A stretch of DNA of 64,000 bases from Siphonodentalium dalli (taxonomy: Eukaryota; Mollusca; Scaphopoda; Gadilida; Siphonodentaliidae), in NCBI GenBank assembly GCA_032622095.1, contig CP136064.1, forward strand, positions 213,790,205 to 213,854,204. The letters run 5' to 3'. Positions within the stretch are counted from its first letter, which is position 1, and the number at the start of each line of letters is the position of its first letter. Below the pieces are notes generated by a model, which was not told the DNA's origin, did not search any database, and saw only the letters and a list, made by a program, of their open reading frames with translations. This document shows, piece after piece, positions 24,543 to 34,545 of this stretch. The position numbers and the translations under genes are program-made.

Positions 24543-24921
24543 CTTAAAGTTACGTGAAACACTCCGGTAGGGTGATCAAATATAAATGGAGGATAATCTT
24601 ACTCAAAGTAGTTATTTTTACAAATATAAAATCCAAACTGACAACAACACACCGTCATTATTATATATTAATTAAATTCAGTGTCTCTCAGTGACGAAAT
24701 CGTTTTCGTTATTTTATCGCCGATAGTTGAGTCCCGAATCGAGAAGTAAATATTTACAATTGAGCGTAGTTCAGGTGATGTTTTCTATGAAGTGGTACGG
24801 TCGATTTGCTTGAGATTTTCGGCGATGTAGTAGATATCTACATTCCTCCAGTTGGCATACTGCCTGAATACTAACTTAACAATTTAACGCTCCCGAACTA
24901 GTCCATAAGAACGTCTTTGAA
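24543..24921 (+). repeat. 380-bp repeat, intron 1 copy
   Basis: This is a direct repeat of 30983-31350 in intron 2 (shared phrases: gtgaaacactccg, tatatattaattaaattca, atatttacaattgagcgtag, ggtcgattt). There is no coding capacity. Together the copies flank exon 2. Confidence 0.7.
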
Positions 24922-25258
24922 CGGATATGACTTAATTCACCAATGTAAGATACTATCCTATATATCTGGTGAGCTTACACACATATGACTTATTTCACTA
25001 ATGCAATATATTATCCTATATATATACTCGTTGAGCTTAAACGGGTTTAACGCAATTCACTAATGTTAGATATTATTCTAAATCTGGTGAGTTTAAACGG
25101 ATATGACTTAATTCACTAATGTAAGATAGTATCCTATATAGCTGGTGAGCTTAAACGGATACAACGCATTTCACTAATGTAAGATAGTATCCAATACATC
25201 TGATGAGCACTGAGCTTAAACGGATATGACTTAATTCACTAATGTAAGATATTATAAA
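24920..25258 (+). repeat. Exon-1 donor satellite, main block
   Basis: About six units of about 58 bases occur with the order ggtgagcttaaacgg, atatgacttaattcactaatg, taagatagtatcctatata. Donor-like GT copies lie near 24968, 25088 and 25144; others carry a mutated GT (cgttgagc near 25029, ctgatgagc near 25201). Later remnants are at 25770-25885, 28775-28920 and 29405-29490. Confidence 0.75.
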
Positions 25259-25370
25259 GTTATTATACAATGTTGTGTACAGTATGTGTTTTTCTTGTAC
25301 GAGTCCAGGTTCACCACAACCTGGACGAGTACAAGAAAAACTCATACTGCACACAACATTGTATAATGAC
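25259..25370. repeat. Near-perfect hairpin MITE within the intronic satellite
   Basis: Arms of 53 bases at 25259-25311 and 25318-25370 pair almost perfectly (tattatacaatgttgtgta with tgcacacaacattgtataat) around a six-base loop. It interrupts a satellite unit, so it inserted after the satellite expanded. High arm identity suggests a young insertion. A + strand ORF across it has no coding meaning. Confidence 0.7.
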
Positions 25371-25630
25371 ATTTTTATTATCCATCTGTATGTTTATACA
25401 AATTTTGGAAATAAAACTTTTGTGGTTATTTTTGGTATTTGTCGGCACTTAATTCTCTATAAAAGCCTGTACCGTATATTGATCATCAGAAAGCATGATT
25501 TGGAAAAGTAAACACGGAAGTGAGAAAAAACTCAACGCGGAAGTGAAACGTCTGCTAAAATCCATCAATGTTGCGCGCGCATCACAATTTCACCGATTCA
25601 TTTCGCTATAGAGTTAATTCGTGACGTCAC

Positions 25631-25710
25631 GGAGTCCAATATGAAAAGTCATATTGTACAGTCGGGAGTCCAATATGACTTTCGGGAGTCCAATATGACT
25701 TTTTCCAGGA
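25631..25710. repeat. Short tandem repeats of ggagtccaatatgac
   Basis: Three copies of the phrase gggagtccaatatgact(tt) occur, with one adjoining inverted copy (aaaagtcatattg). The feature is small and local, with no family assignment. Confidence 0.5.
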
Positions 25711-26573
25711 CTATCACGTGGCGGCTTTTGCCCAATCGGAAATGGTGTTAGTTAAGGGATGGATAATAATATCCTATATACCTGATGAGCTTAAACGGAT
25801 ACAACGCAATTAACTAATGTTAGAGTTTATCCTATATATGGTGCGCTTTAACGCATATGACTTAATTCACTAATGTAAGATACTAGCGAGTTTGCGATAC
25901 CCGTCGGACGGGTACGGGTACCGGTAGATCCAGGTAGATCGGTGAAAATCGTCACGGTCATTTGCGTACTTTGAATGCAGCACATAAGCGATAGGGATTT
26001 GGAACGGGTAGATGTATCCCGTTGACTGGTAGTCTTTCGCCAAAGTTTTCTCACTCAAAAGTACATTAGTTATACGAAATAACAGTCAGCTATGCATTAA
26101 TCTATTTATTGCACTATTTAATTGCCAAATCTCATTGATTCATTTGTCATTTAAGCCATGTGTTATGTTCAAAGTATCGAGGCGGCTTCTAACACTAAGA
26201 TAACTATGGAACGCCGATTTGTTTACTGACAACTGTCTTCACTCAAGTAATGACATGTTATTTTTTGGGAATGTGATTTGGGGGGGCTAACACCGGGATT
26301 CTCGACATGTTATGATTAAGAGAGTGAGTTGGCGGTGCTATACGCAGTCTCGACACAGGGACGTAATTATAGGGGGTCTCCGCGTTGAGAAGGTGTGTCC
26401 ACCTTCAAATTCCCAACTATACACCCCCTTAAACCACACCAAACAGAGGTTTGTGCGTAATTCAAATTGTGCACGCCGTTGGGCTCTGATTCCCCCCAAC
26501 TGATCCTTCACTGTCCTGAATATTATTGTGGACTGTTCTAAATGGATCAGTAGTCTTGTTGCAGAAGTCCTGT

Positions 26574-26597
26574 GATGGGGGGGGGGGGGGGGGGGTC
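26574..26597. repeat. Long poly-G tract
   Basis: An unbroken G run of about 20 bases lies inside the 2.9-kb intronic element. Confidence 0.85.
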
Positions 26598-27439
26598 CAC
26601 CTTGCCGACCATGCAGTACGAGAACAGTTTTGTAGATATGAACCTGGAAATTGCAAAATCATAACATCTAGTGGTCTAACACCAGGCAAATTCACGCCCT
26701 GGTTTGTTTTTCACAAATCAATGATCAGTATTGACGAGCCACTGAATGTGGTTAGACCAGGGCATACCGGGTCGACCATGGTTCGGTCTGGTGTGAGAAC
26801 GTTTTGAAATCTGAACATGAAAATTGATAAATTATTGACTTTCCTCAAGCTTTACATTTGTTGGATATTTCCAACCTGCTGTTGACCATATAGCCCGAAT
26901 GTTTTTCTACCAAAAGTAGGAATATTTGCAAATGTTGGTCTAAAACTATAAAAAAAAATCCGCACTAATACATTTTTGGAAAATCAAACTGAATGACAGA
27001 ATAATTTGAACGTATGTTTTGGTGTGTTAGGTATATGCAATATCCAACTGTTGACAAAAGTTGGGGTGATACACCCCACCCTCTCGCCACATCCCCTATC
27101 GACCCTTTGTGCATAAGTACACCGTGAATGTGTTACACGATTGAATACAACCGTTCAGTTATTGTACCTTATGTGGTGGTGACTGATTTCTCATTTTAAT
27201 ATAGATATTTGACTTTTGAACGGACATGGCGCATTTGAACCCCAAGACTGTTGTATATTGTAGTGGCCGATAGTGACACCAAATACTGATATACACACCT
27301 CATAGTCGGCACAATCTTACCGTCATCAGATCGACTTTTAGCTGTTTTCTTTGTTTCGCATAGACGTGAAGCAAACGCTCTTTATTCGAACCATATAATG
27401 AATAGTGTACCATTAAACACCCTTTATATTTAACAAGTT

Positions 27440-28100
27440 TGATTTTTATACGCCCGTTTGAAAAAAAACGGCCGCATTATAGTATTGGTCTGTCCGTCCG
27501 GGCGTCCGTCCGTTAACCTGGTTTCCGGATGATAACTTTAGTTAGAGTGAACCAAATTCAATAAAATTGGTATGTGGGTTTATTAGCCGAAAAGTAAGTT
27601 CAAGTTCGAATTTGGGTTCCGCCCGCCAATTTTCACCGGAGTTATGCCCCTTATTTGACTTAGAAAATCCACCAAAACACAGGTCAAGTTCGAACTTGGG
27701 TTCTGGCAGAAAACCCACCAAAACACAGGTCAAGTTCGAACTTGGGTTCTGGCAGAGTTAGTTAGAGTGAACCGATTTCAATCAAATTTGGTATGTGGGT
27801 TTATTAGGAGAAAAGACAGCTCAAGTTCGAATTTGGGTTCCGTCCACCAATTTTCACAGGAGTTATGCCCCTTATTTGACGTAATTTGACTTAGAAAATC
27901 CCTGAAATTTGTTTTCCGGATGATAACTTTACTAGAGCTTATCGGATTCAATGATAATTTGGTATATTACTTTCTCCCACCAAAACACAGGTCAAGTTCA
28001 AATTTGAGTTCCGTCCGCCAATTTTTACCAGAGTTATGCCCCTTTTTTACCAGTTTCCGCCGACCCAAGAGAGGGGGTATTTTGCACGCCCAGTGTAGCT
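27440..28100. repeat. Tandem copies of a non-coding repeat (aagttcgaatttgggttcc)
   Basis: Three to four copies of a unit of 110-230 bases carry gttagagtgaacc, ttggtatgtgggtttatta, tcaagttcgaatttgggttc and gagttatgcccctta. It begins near an acgcccgtttg end. A single diverged copy with the gacgggcgtat terminus is at 34360-34540. No conserved frame was found. Confidence 0.6.
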
Positions 28101-29579
28101 CTTGTTCTACCTACATCCGGGTTTAGACCCAGACAAATATCCAAGTTCTTGGGATGAATATTCCCTTGCCCGACCCTTCAAAAGATTCCAACCCATTACC
28201 AGTTATATGACTAAATATTCCCCAACTAATATAAGGGGCAATTTCGGTCTTATATCTGACTAAAAGTGCATGCATGTAGGACATTCTTGGACCCTGGGTC
28301 TAAACCAACACATTTTACACCGAATAATGGTTGGATTATTAAATTAGCGTAATTGTATATTTGTGCTATCATAACATATTTTCTCAGTCAGAAAATTCCA
28401 TCTGTTCTAGACGACACTCGAACAGTCTGGGAAATTACTTATGAAAGCTGATTATTGAAAATGTTACCAAAATGAGTCAAAGAAAGACGCCAACCCCTTC
28501 CACTTTCGCCTCGTCCCTGGTTAATGCAATCCATTATCCACGCAGATGTCCATCATATAACCATAACAACAAGTATAACGTCGGCCAAGAAAGCGAAGCG
28601 GATAACAATTTCTCTACATCATATATATTGTGCTGCAATTGGCTCACCATACACTACCCGTCGATATGCTTAATTCTACCCGTAAAACAGTTTGCGATTT
28701 CAAAACGTGTACCGGTACGGGTAGCTACCAGTACCCGTATCGGTACCCGTGCCCGTTTGAAATCGCAAACTCGCTACTATCCTATATACCTGATGAGCTT
28801 AAACGATTAAAACGCAATTAACTAATGTTAGATATTATCCTAGATATGGTGAGCTTAAACGCATATGACTTACTAATGCAAGATAGTATCCAAAACATCT
28901 GGTAAACTTAAAGGCACGTGAGGCCTTAGTTGTCGAAAATATTCATATTTGTTCCAATCACCGTAAACAGAAAAACATTAAAACGCATACAGTTTCGTTC
29001 ATATATACCATGACCATCGCGTAAACAGCATGTTATCATACAGATTTACTATATTTTACCTAAGCAAGAGCCTGATTTTGTTACAGAAGACAACACAATG
29101 CTGCTGGCTAATCACACACAAATGGCACAAACGCTCTTTATTCGTTCCATATCAGGAATTCACCCACAAAGAACGCTCTTTATGTTTACCTTCATAATAT
29201 AAACAAACACCAGAAAAGTAACTTTTTATGCTTTTGTTTACATAACAATGGTCAAAAATATGACAATAACATACTGTTTATGTGATATTTCTTATTTGTA
29301 TACGGACAAAGTCTGTCTACATTGTGTTGTTCTTTCTGTTTGTGGCGGTTTTTGACGGGTGGAAATATTTTCACAGGATACCCACCGCCAAGGCCAACCG
29401 TACCTTTAAACGGATACAACACATGCAATTCACTAATGTTAGATATTATTCTAGATATCACGGTGAGCTTAAACGCATGCAACACAATTCCCTACATCTT
29501 TCCCACAATGTATAGACACATTTCGCATAATGATCGACGACATATTTATTATTACGAATAGCTACATGTATTTGCAGTC

Positions 29580-30243
29580 GTTATTTTTTCGGACGGTCCA
29601 AAAACCTTTACGCAGAATTGACGATTGCGAGTCCGTTTGTGAGACAATCGTGCTTGCCATTCGCAGTAATTATGCTGCTGTCAGGTCATAGCTTAGCGTT
29701 GTTGTGTTTGGCGATGACGAACGATTTGATTACCACTAATATACGGTTAAATATTAAGGCCATATGGCGATCACAATTTAAGGAAATAATCTCTGAATCC
29801 TCTCAAACATTGAAGAGCTGAGAAACGATCGCGAACGTATTACTATAGTTATGATGTATTTGTGAGTTTTGTTGAAAATCCGAAACTGTAATCGCAACAA
29901 CTGATACATGTAGGGAAAACGACAAAGAATAGAAAGAACACAATTTCTAGTGACGTAGTACCCTATTCGTAATAATTATCCGTTGTCGTTCATTATGCAA
30001 AAGCTGTATAATGAACTACTGCTGATAAGAATTACGAATAGGGCAATACGTCACTAGAATTTGTGTTCTTTCTATTAGTTGTCGTTTTGCCACGAAAATA
30101 CATCATCTATAGTAAGTTCGAGATCGATTCTCTGGTCCTTAATGTGGGGGTTGACTCTGAGATTCTGTGCATTTGTGTCCTTAAATTGTAATCACCATGT
30201 GGCCTTATTTTCTATATATCATAGTGGTAATTAAATCGTTTGT
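29580..30243. repeat. Head-to-head copies of the 18.8-kb repeat family upstream of exon 2
   Basis: 29580-29990 is an inverted copy and 30000-30243 a direct partial copy of the family at 18840-19800. They meet near 29995 at the phrase aaagctgtat. The direct copy ends about 45 bases before the exon 2 acceptor, so the terminal part of intron 1 is largely repeat-derived. The ORF at 29618-29821 lies within the repeat. Confidence 0.65.
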
Positions 30244-30287
30244 CCCCACTGCTGGTTTGATGTTATGTATCGATTCGTTAATTTCAG

Positions 30288-30608
30288 GAACACACTGGTT
30301 ACAGGAAGTATTGGGAATGTTAACAAGAGGGAACACCGACCGATTGCCATATGAAAAGTTCAGTACGATGTTCGAGGGAGCTGACCTTGACCACGTGGAT
30401 GGGATGCCCTCAGGCTCCCCGAGGATACTTAACACCCATTACTGGCCTCACTCTATGCCCACGGATATAATGAAAGGATGTCGAGTGATTTATGCAGTAC
30501 GAAATCCAAAAGATGTCGTTGTTTCGAGTTACCTATTCACACGATCGTTTGCAGAGCCATTCCGTGGAACGTTCAGCGACTATTTACATTTATTCATCCA
30601 AGGAAATT
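30288..30608 (+). CDS. Cytosolic sulfotransferase, exon 2 (catalytic core)
   Basis: This exon encodes residues 72-178 and the first base of Cys179. It follows an acceptor (ttaatttcag, ending 30287) and ends at a gtgagt donor (30609) in phase 1. It completes the 5'-phosphosulfate loop (GTHW, 72-75) and carries the catalytic histidine His122 in LNTHYWPHSMP, the counterpart of KTHLP..LP in vertebrate SULTs. It also carries the 3'-phosphate-binding strand-helix (RVIYAVRNPKDVVVSSY, 137-153), where Arg143 and Ser151 sit at the family's eight-residue spacing. All these residues are intact. The ORF continues upstream into intron and downstream past the donor; those extensions are not part of the protein. 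Confidence 0.93.
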
Positions 30609-30982
30609 GTGAGTATGTCGTTTCAATAATACACGCCCTGCTATCGATTATAGTGATACATAATTTAAATTTTAAACTAGTAACTACTATTTTTATCACG
30701 AACAGCATATTCAAATAAGTCCATAAGAACACGAAATACTTACAGGTATATACAAGTACAACGATGTATTGATGTAATATAAAATTATCGCATCAGAAAG
30801 AATATGGGATAAATATTTTTCTAAAACAAGTAACCAAGAATGATCGTTCTACTTTTTTGCGATATAAAAATACAGACAGTCCATGCGGTAAGCTCTTACT
30901 TTGATCATGTCACGGTTCGATAAATACACGCAATGCAAATATAAGATTCTACATGAGTTTGAAAGGCATACCAGGGGCATTA

Positions 30983-31350
30983 TTAAAGTAATGTGAAACA
31001 CTCCGATATGGTAATCAAATAGAAATTAAGTATAATCTTGATAAAAGTAGTTATTTTTTTGACGTATATTAATCCAAATTGACAACATACACCGTCATTC
31101 TTATATATTAATTAAATTCAATGACTCTCACTTGTGCTAGTTTATAGTCCATAGTTGCGTCTCGAATCGAGATATAAATATTTACAATTGAGCGTAGTTC
31201 AGGCGATGTTTTCTGTAGAGTGGTATGGTCGATTTCTTTGAAATTTCCGGCGGTGTAGTGTAGAATGCTATATTCCCCAGGTTGGCATAGGGCATGAGCA
31301 CTAACTTATAAATTTCACTCACCCGAACAAGTCCACAATATGTCTTTAAG
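30983..31350 (+). repeat. 380-bp repeat, intron 2 copy
   Basis: This is the direct-orientation partner of 24543-24921, with numerous substitutions and small indels. It starts just after ttaaagtaatgtgaaacact and ends near aagtccacaatatgtcttt. Confidence 0.7.
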
Positions 31351-32548
31351 TAATTAATTTAATTTAATTAATCTGTTTTCAACGTTTCACACACAAGTGG
31401 TATACAAATGCTCTTTATTTTACCATATAAGGAACGGACTAAGAAAGAACGCGCGTTACTGTTCCAACCCCAGTTTCTTTTCGTCCGAGGCGATAAATGC
31501 TAAGCCCATATAAGATTTTTTTTTCTGAAACGCAAATACAGAGTATATTCGTACAGGTATACATACAGGTATTTCATATATTTATCGAACTATTTTGATC
31601 ACTGAAATGAGATTATGGTCTGAACTAAACGCCGAAGATTAAAAGGATCTTAAAAGAGGAATGCTGCCAGATTGATGGACTGCTGGCCAAATCTTCTGCT
31701 ATCGATTAAGCATATGTTGACAGAGAATGCAAATAAGAAAATAACAATGATAAGTCTGACAAATTCAACCGAAATCTGGGTGTGTTTGGGACATTCAAAT
31801 TAACATTTGTTTCAATATTCAACAACGATTTCACCAATTATTACAAGTCAATCTCATCATTTGCAAAAGCCAAACTGGATGACCATAAATTTTGTTCTTA
31901 ATTTTCTCATATCTTGCATACATACATTGACACCTTTTGGGGATATACATACCATATATATGGTGTTATATGGTAGAAACAGATGGATCGGCGTTATTAC
32001 GATTAGGCCTATTAAATAAAATAACAAATCATATCATACAATATACCAGCTCTCTGGAGTGTGGTCGTATTATATGTAGAATCAGTTAACGATCCTCAAT
32101 CCATCCTAATTTAATATTAGTTTGTTTTCCAACAATATCAATAGAAAGTGCTTTGGATTACAAATCATTGACTGGCATTTACGTTTTATATTATTATATG
32201 CTATGATAAGTTCGGTATATAGTTTTGCTCCAATCCTATGTGCCTATACACCTAATTGTGAACAATGATATCCATATACTAATACTGTTCATTATGCGGC
32301 AGCTGGAGCAAATTGCGATCCATATAGAATATAGTCCAAGATTGGAAATTTCGTGTGTCAAATTAGTATAGCATGTTCCCATACACTAACATTTTCCCAA
32401 ACACTGCGTAATATTTACTGTGAAATATTTCGCGCTCATTAAAACAATATCCCCGCAACATGTTTTTATGTTACCAAACAGACACACCTATATTATTATG
32501 AATTGGTCACTGACATACACTGCTTATATTTCGGGACTAACTACAATG

Positions 32549-32702
32549 TACAGTAATGCCCTAATTATTCGACTCCTTAACCACAGCAGAATTATGGGTA
32601 GTTTTTTCAGGATTTAGTCAGAAATATGGCTTGTTGCCATTCATCGGAAAGCTCTCAAATTCTGCTGTGGTTAAGGAGTCGATTAATCAAGGCATTACTG
32701 TA
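32549..32702. mobile_element. Tc1/mariner-like MITE with TA flanks
   Basis: The 150-bp body (32551-32700) begins CAGTAATGCC and ends GGCATTACTG. It is flanked by TA on both sides (32549-32550, 32701-32702), with terminal inverted repeats of about 45 bases (gactccttaaccacagcag pairs with ctgctgtggttaaggagtc). TA duplication plus a CAGT start is typical of Tc1/mariner or pogo relatives. It lies 87 bases upstream of exon 3. Confidence 0.65.
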
Positions 32703-32788
32703 CATGGAACTGTAACGAATTATACCTCAATTATCAAATAATATACATATCTTGTGACATTTATTCATATCCCGTGATATTTATTCAG

Positions 32789-32892
32789 GCATGTACAGCT
32801 CATGGTTTGATTATGAACGCGAGTTTCAAGAAATGTGCCAAAACCACCAGGACATCAATCCCCATCTAGTTTATTACGAAGATATGATTCGG
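32789..32892 (+). CDS. Cytosolic sulfotransferase, exon 3
   Basis: This exon encodes the last two bases of Cys179 and residues 180-213. It follows acceptor ttattcag and ends in phase 0 at CGG before gtaag (32893). The peptide starts CMYSSWFDYE, matching the SULT segment VxYGSWFDH, and ends LVYYEDMIR, matching the FLFYEDMK strand that precedes the last helices. It is too short and split for simple ORF detection; the assignment rests on phase agreement with exons 2 and 4 and on family similarity. The last 12 bases and the donor are repeated five more times downstream (next entry). Reading past the first donor gives VRYDSGKI and then TGA. Confidence 0.88.
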
Positions 32893-33036
32893 GTAAGATA
32901 TGATTCGGGTAAGATATGATTCGGGTAAGGATTAACCGCCGAAGATATGATTCGGGTAAGGATTAACCGCCGAAGATATGATTCGGGTAAGGATTAACCG
33001 CCGAAGATATGATTCGGGTAAGGATTAACCGCCGAC
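32881..33036 (+). repeat. Tandem array of six copies of the exon 3 splice donor
   Basis: The phrase gatatgattcgggtaa starts at 32881, 32897, 32913, 32944, 32975 and 33006, giving spacings of 16, 16, 31, 31 and 31 bases. The first copy is the real exon end. The longer units add ggattaaccgccgaa. Each copy offers the same CGG/gtaa donor. Units are essentially identical, so the expansion is recent. Use of donors 2-6 shifts the frame or includes the TGA at 32917-32919. Confidence 0.9.
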
Positions 33037-33908
33037 AATTTTGTCATACTTGTCATGAACAACTAAAGAAAAGCCCATAGTATTAGTCGCACCGGCTACG
33101 GTTTAATTCTATATTAAGGGTTCGAATGACAATTTTTCGCTTATAACGTCAACAGATGCACCAATTATTTAACACAAATGACACCTTCCAGATCTTTTCT
33201 GAATTGAAATATTGCATTTTCAAAACTATCTCACTTTATGCACAACGTTACCATCAACGTAGTAAAAATATCCAAACCAATTTCACAACTTCGGGACCCC
33301 GTCATATTCATCCTGTCCATTCATACAAAAAAGATCGCCATAATTACGTAGCCAGATTACTATGACCGTTACCTGATTTTACTGAGTATGCAAAGCCTGT
33401 ACATCTGCATTTGTTTCCTTTCAAATTACGTAGATATAATTGGGAGTTTAAATGAACGATGTCCATTTAACACCCGAATTATTTTTAAAACAACGCCCTC
33501 TTTTCGGATAATACTTTATCTATTCGACTACCCTGGTTTCAGACCTATTGATGCCATAGCAATTTAAAGATCGGATCCCGGTGTTTCTTCAGCATAGAAT
33601 TGATCAAAATTGAGCATAATTTCATAATTGATGAGGCGTGATAATAATTTCAGGTTTCAAACCGGCACGGGGGAGGGTCTCTGGTACACACCTAAGTACT
33701 CTCGCCTGGGTGTAACAATCAACTGCCCAATCAATCGTTGAAGCGATGTGGAAGCGCTCTGTTCTGATAACGCAGGGATAGAACCGCAGCGGTTTCATTT
33801 GAACACATGTACATGATTTATGTTATGGACACTGCATGGCGAGCTAATCACGTTGTTAATGTTAAGATACTTTTATCAGCACGTGAAAGGAAACGCTCTC
33901 TTTTAAAG
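33037..33908 (+). other. Remainder of sulfotransferase intron 3
   Basis: Non-repetitive intron ending in cttttaaag before exon 4. The ORF at 33156-33365 is not supported as coding. Confidence 0.6.
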
Positions 33909-34083
33909 GAACCAATAACTACCATGCGAAGTATTTCGAAGTTTCTTGGACTGGAACGAGGTGATAAGTTGCTTCAAGATATCTACGACGCTTGTCATAT
34001 AGACAAAATGAAAAAAGGAGCACTAGAACGCAGAACAGCAAGTCAAGCTACGATGTACGGAGGCATGGTTGTGTACAGAAAAG
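33909..34083 (+). CDS. Cytosolic sulfotransferase, exon 4
   Basis: This exon encodes residues 214-271 and the first base of Gly272. The acceptor tttaaag (ending 33908) puts EPITTMRSISKFLGL directly after EDMIR, aligning with EDMKEDPKREIQKVxxFLG in known SULTs. The helices that follow lead to MYGGMVVYRKG, the first half of the C-terminal PAPS-binding RKGxxGDW motif (270-277). The donor is gtaaat at 34084, phase 1. The open frame extends upstream to 33807, but that part is intronic, as the conserved alignment stops at Glu214. Confidence 0.9.
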
Positions 34084-34359
34084 GTAAATACTTGTTATCA
34101 ATACTTTGATGAACCAGAATCATTAAAGTCGTTAAAGCCCGCCCACACCCCCACAACGTGTACCAATCTCTCGCAATTATCTAAAATTATCAAGTAAAAT
34201 CAGCATTAAGTTAAGGCAACTCTACCCCCACACACATGATATAGACACAAGGGATCTTATTAAACAACTGGGTTTATTATATGGACCGGTTGGTATATTT
34301 GGTAGTGGATTCACGCACAAGCTACCATCGCATATTTAAAGAGCCCTTTGTATATATAT

Positions 34360-34545
34360 AAGCCCGTTAAAAAAACGAATTATGTCATTTGTCCGTCCGT
34401 CCGCTTTTGGTTTCTGGATGATAATTATAGTCAGTCTCAACTGAATGGAATGAAATTTGCTAGCACAAAATACAGATCAAGTTAGAATTTGGGTTATGGC
34501 CATCTGTTGGATTTATGACGGGCGTATTTTGATACGCCCTAGCTC
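34360..34545. repeat. Short dispersed element ending in gacgggcgtattttgatacg
   Basis: The element starts agcccgttaaaaaaacg and ends gggcgtattttgatacgccc, with internal phrases gtccgtccgtcc, ggatgataa and caagttagaatttgggtt. It is the same family as the tandem units at 27440-28100. Non-coding. Confidence 0.5.

Larger units (their letters stand above)
25886..28774. mobile_element. 2.9-kb non-autonomous DNA transposon, TACTA duplication
   Basis: The element is flanked by TACTA at 25881-25885 and 28775-28779. The intact satellite unit reads gatactatcc, so removing the element and one TACTA restores the target exactly. The first 13 bases (gcgagtttgcgat) are repeated inverted at the right end. Subterminal regions are rich in gtaccggtacgggta-type words, and the right end forms a further hairpin (28690-28772). 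The interior holds other repeats (26280-26830, related to 59.2-60.9 kb; 27440-28090) and no transposase. The superfamily is not assigned. Confidence 0.6.
30609..32788 (+). other. Sulfotransferase intron 2
   Basis: A 2.2-kb intron with canonical gtgagt and cag ends. It holds the second copy of the 380-bp repeat (30983-31350), a copy of the AACGCTCTTTATT motif near 31406-31435, and a 150-bp MITE (32551-32700) close to exon 3. The remainder is AT-rich and unremarkable. Confidence 0.7.

Noticed and set aside
32893-32955. Alternative protein isoform from donor 4 of the exon 3 array, which is offset by 63 bases and so keeps frame
   Set aside because: The added segment contains an in-frame TGA (32917-32919), so no extended isoform is possible.
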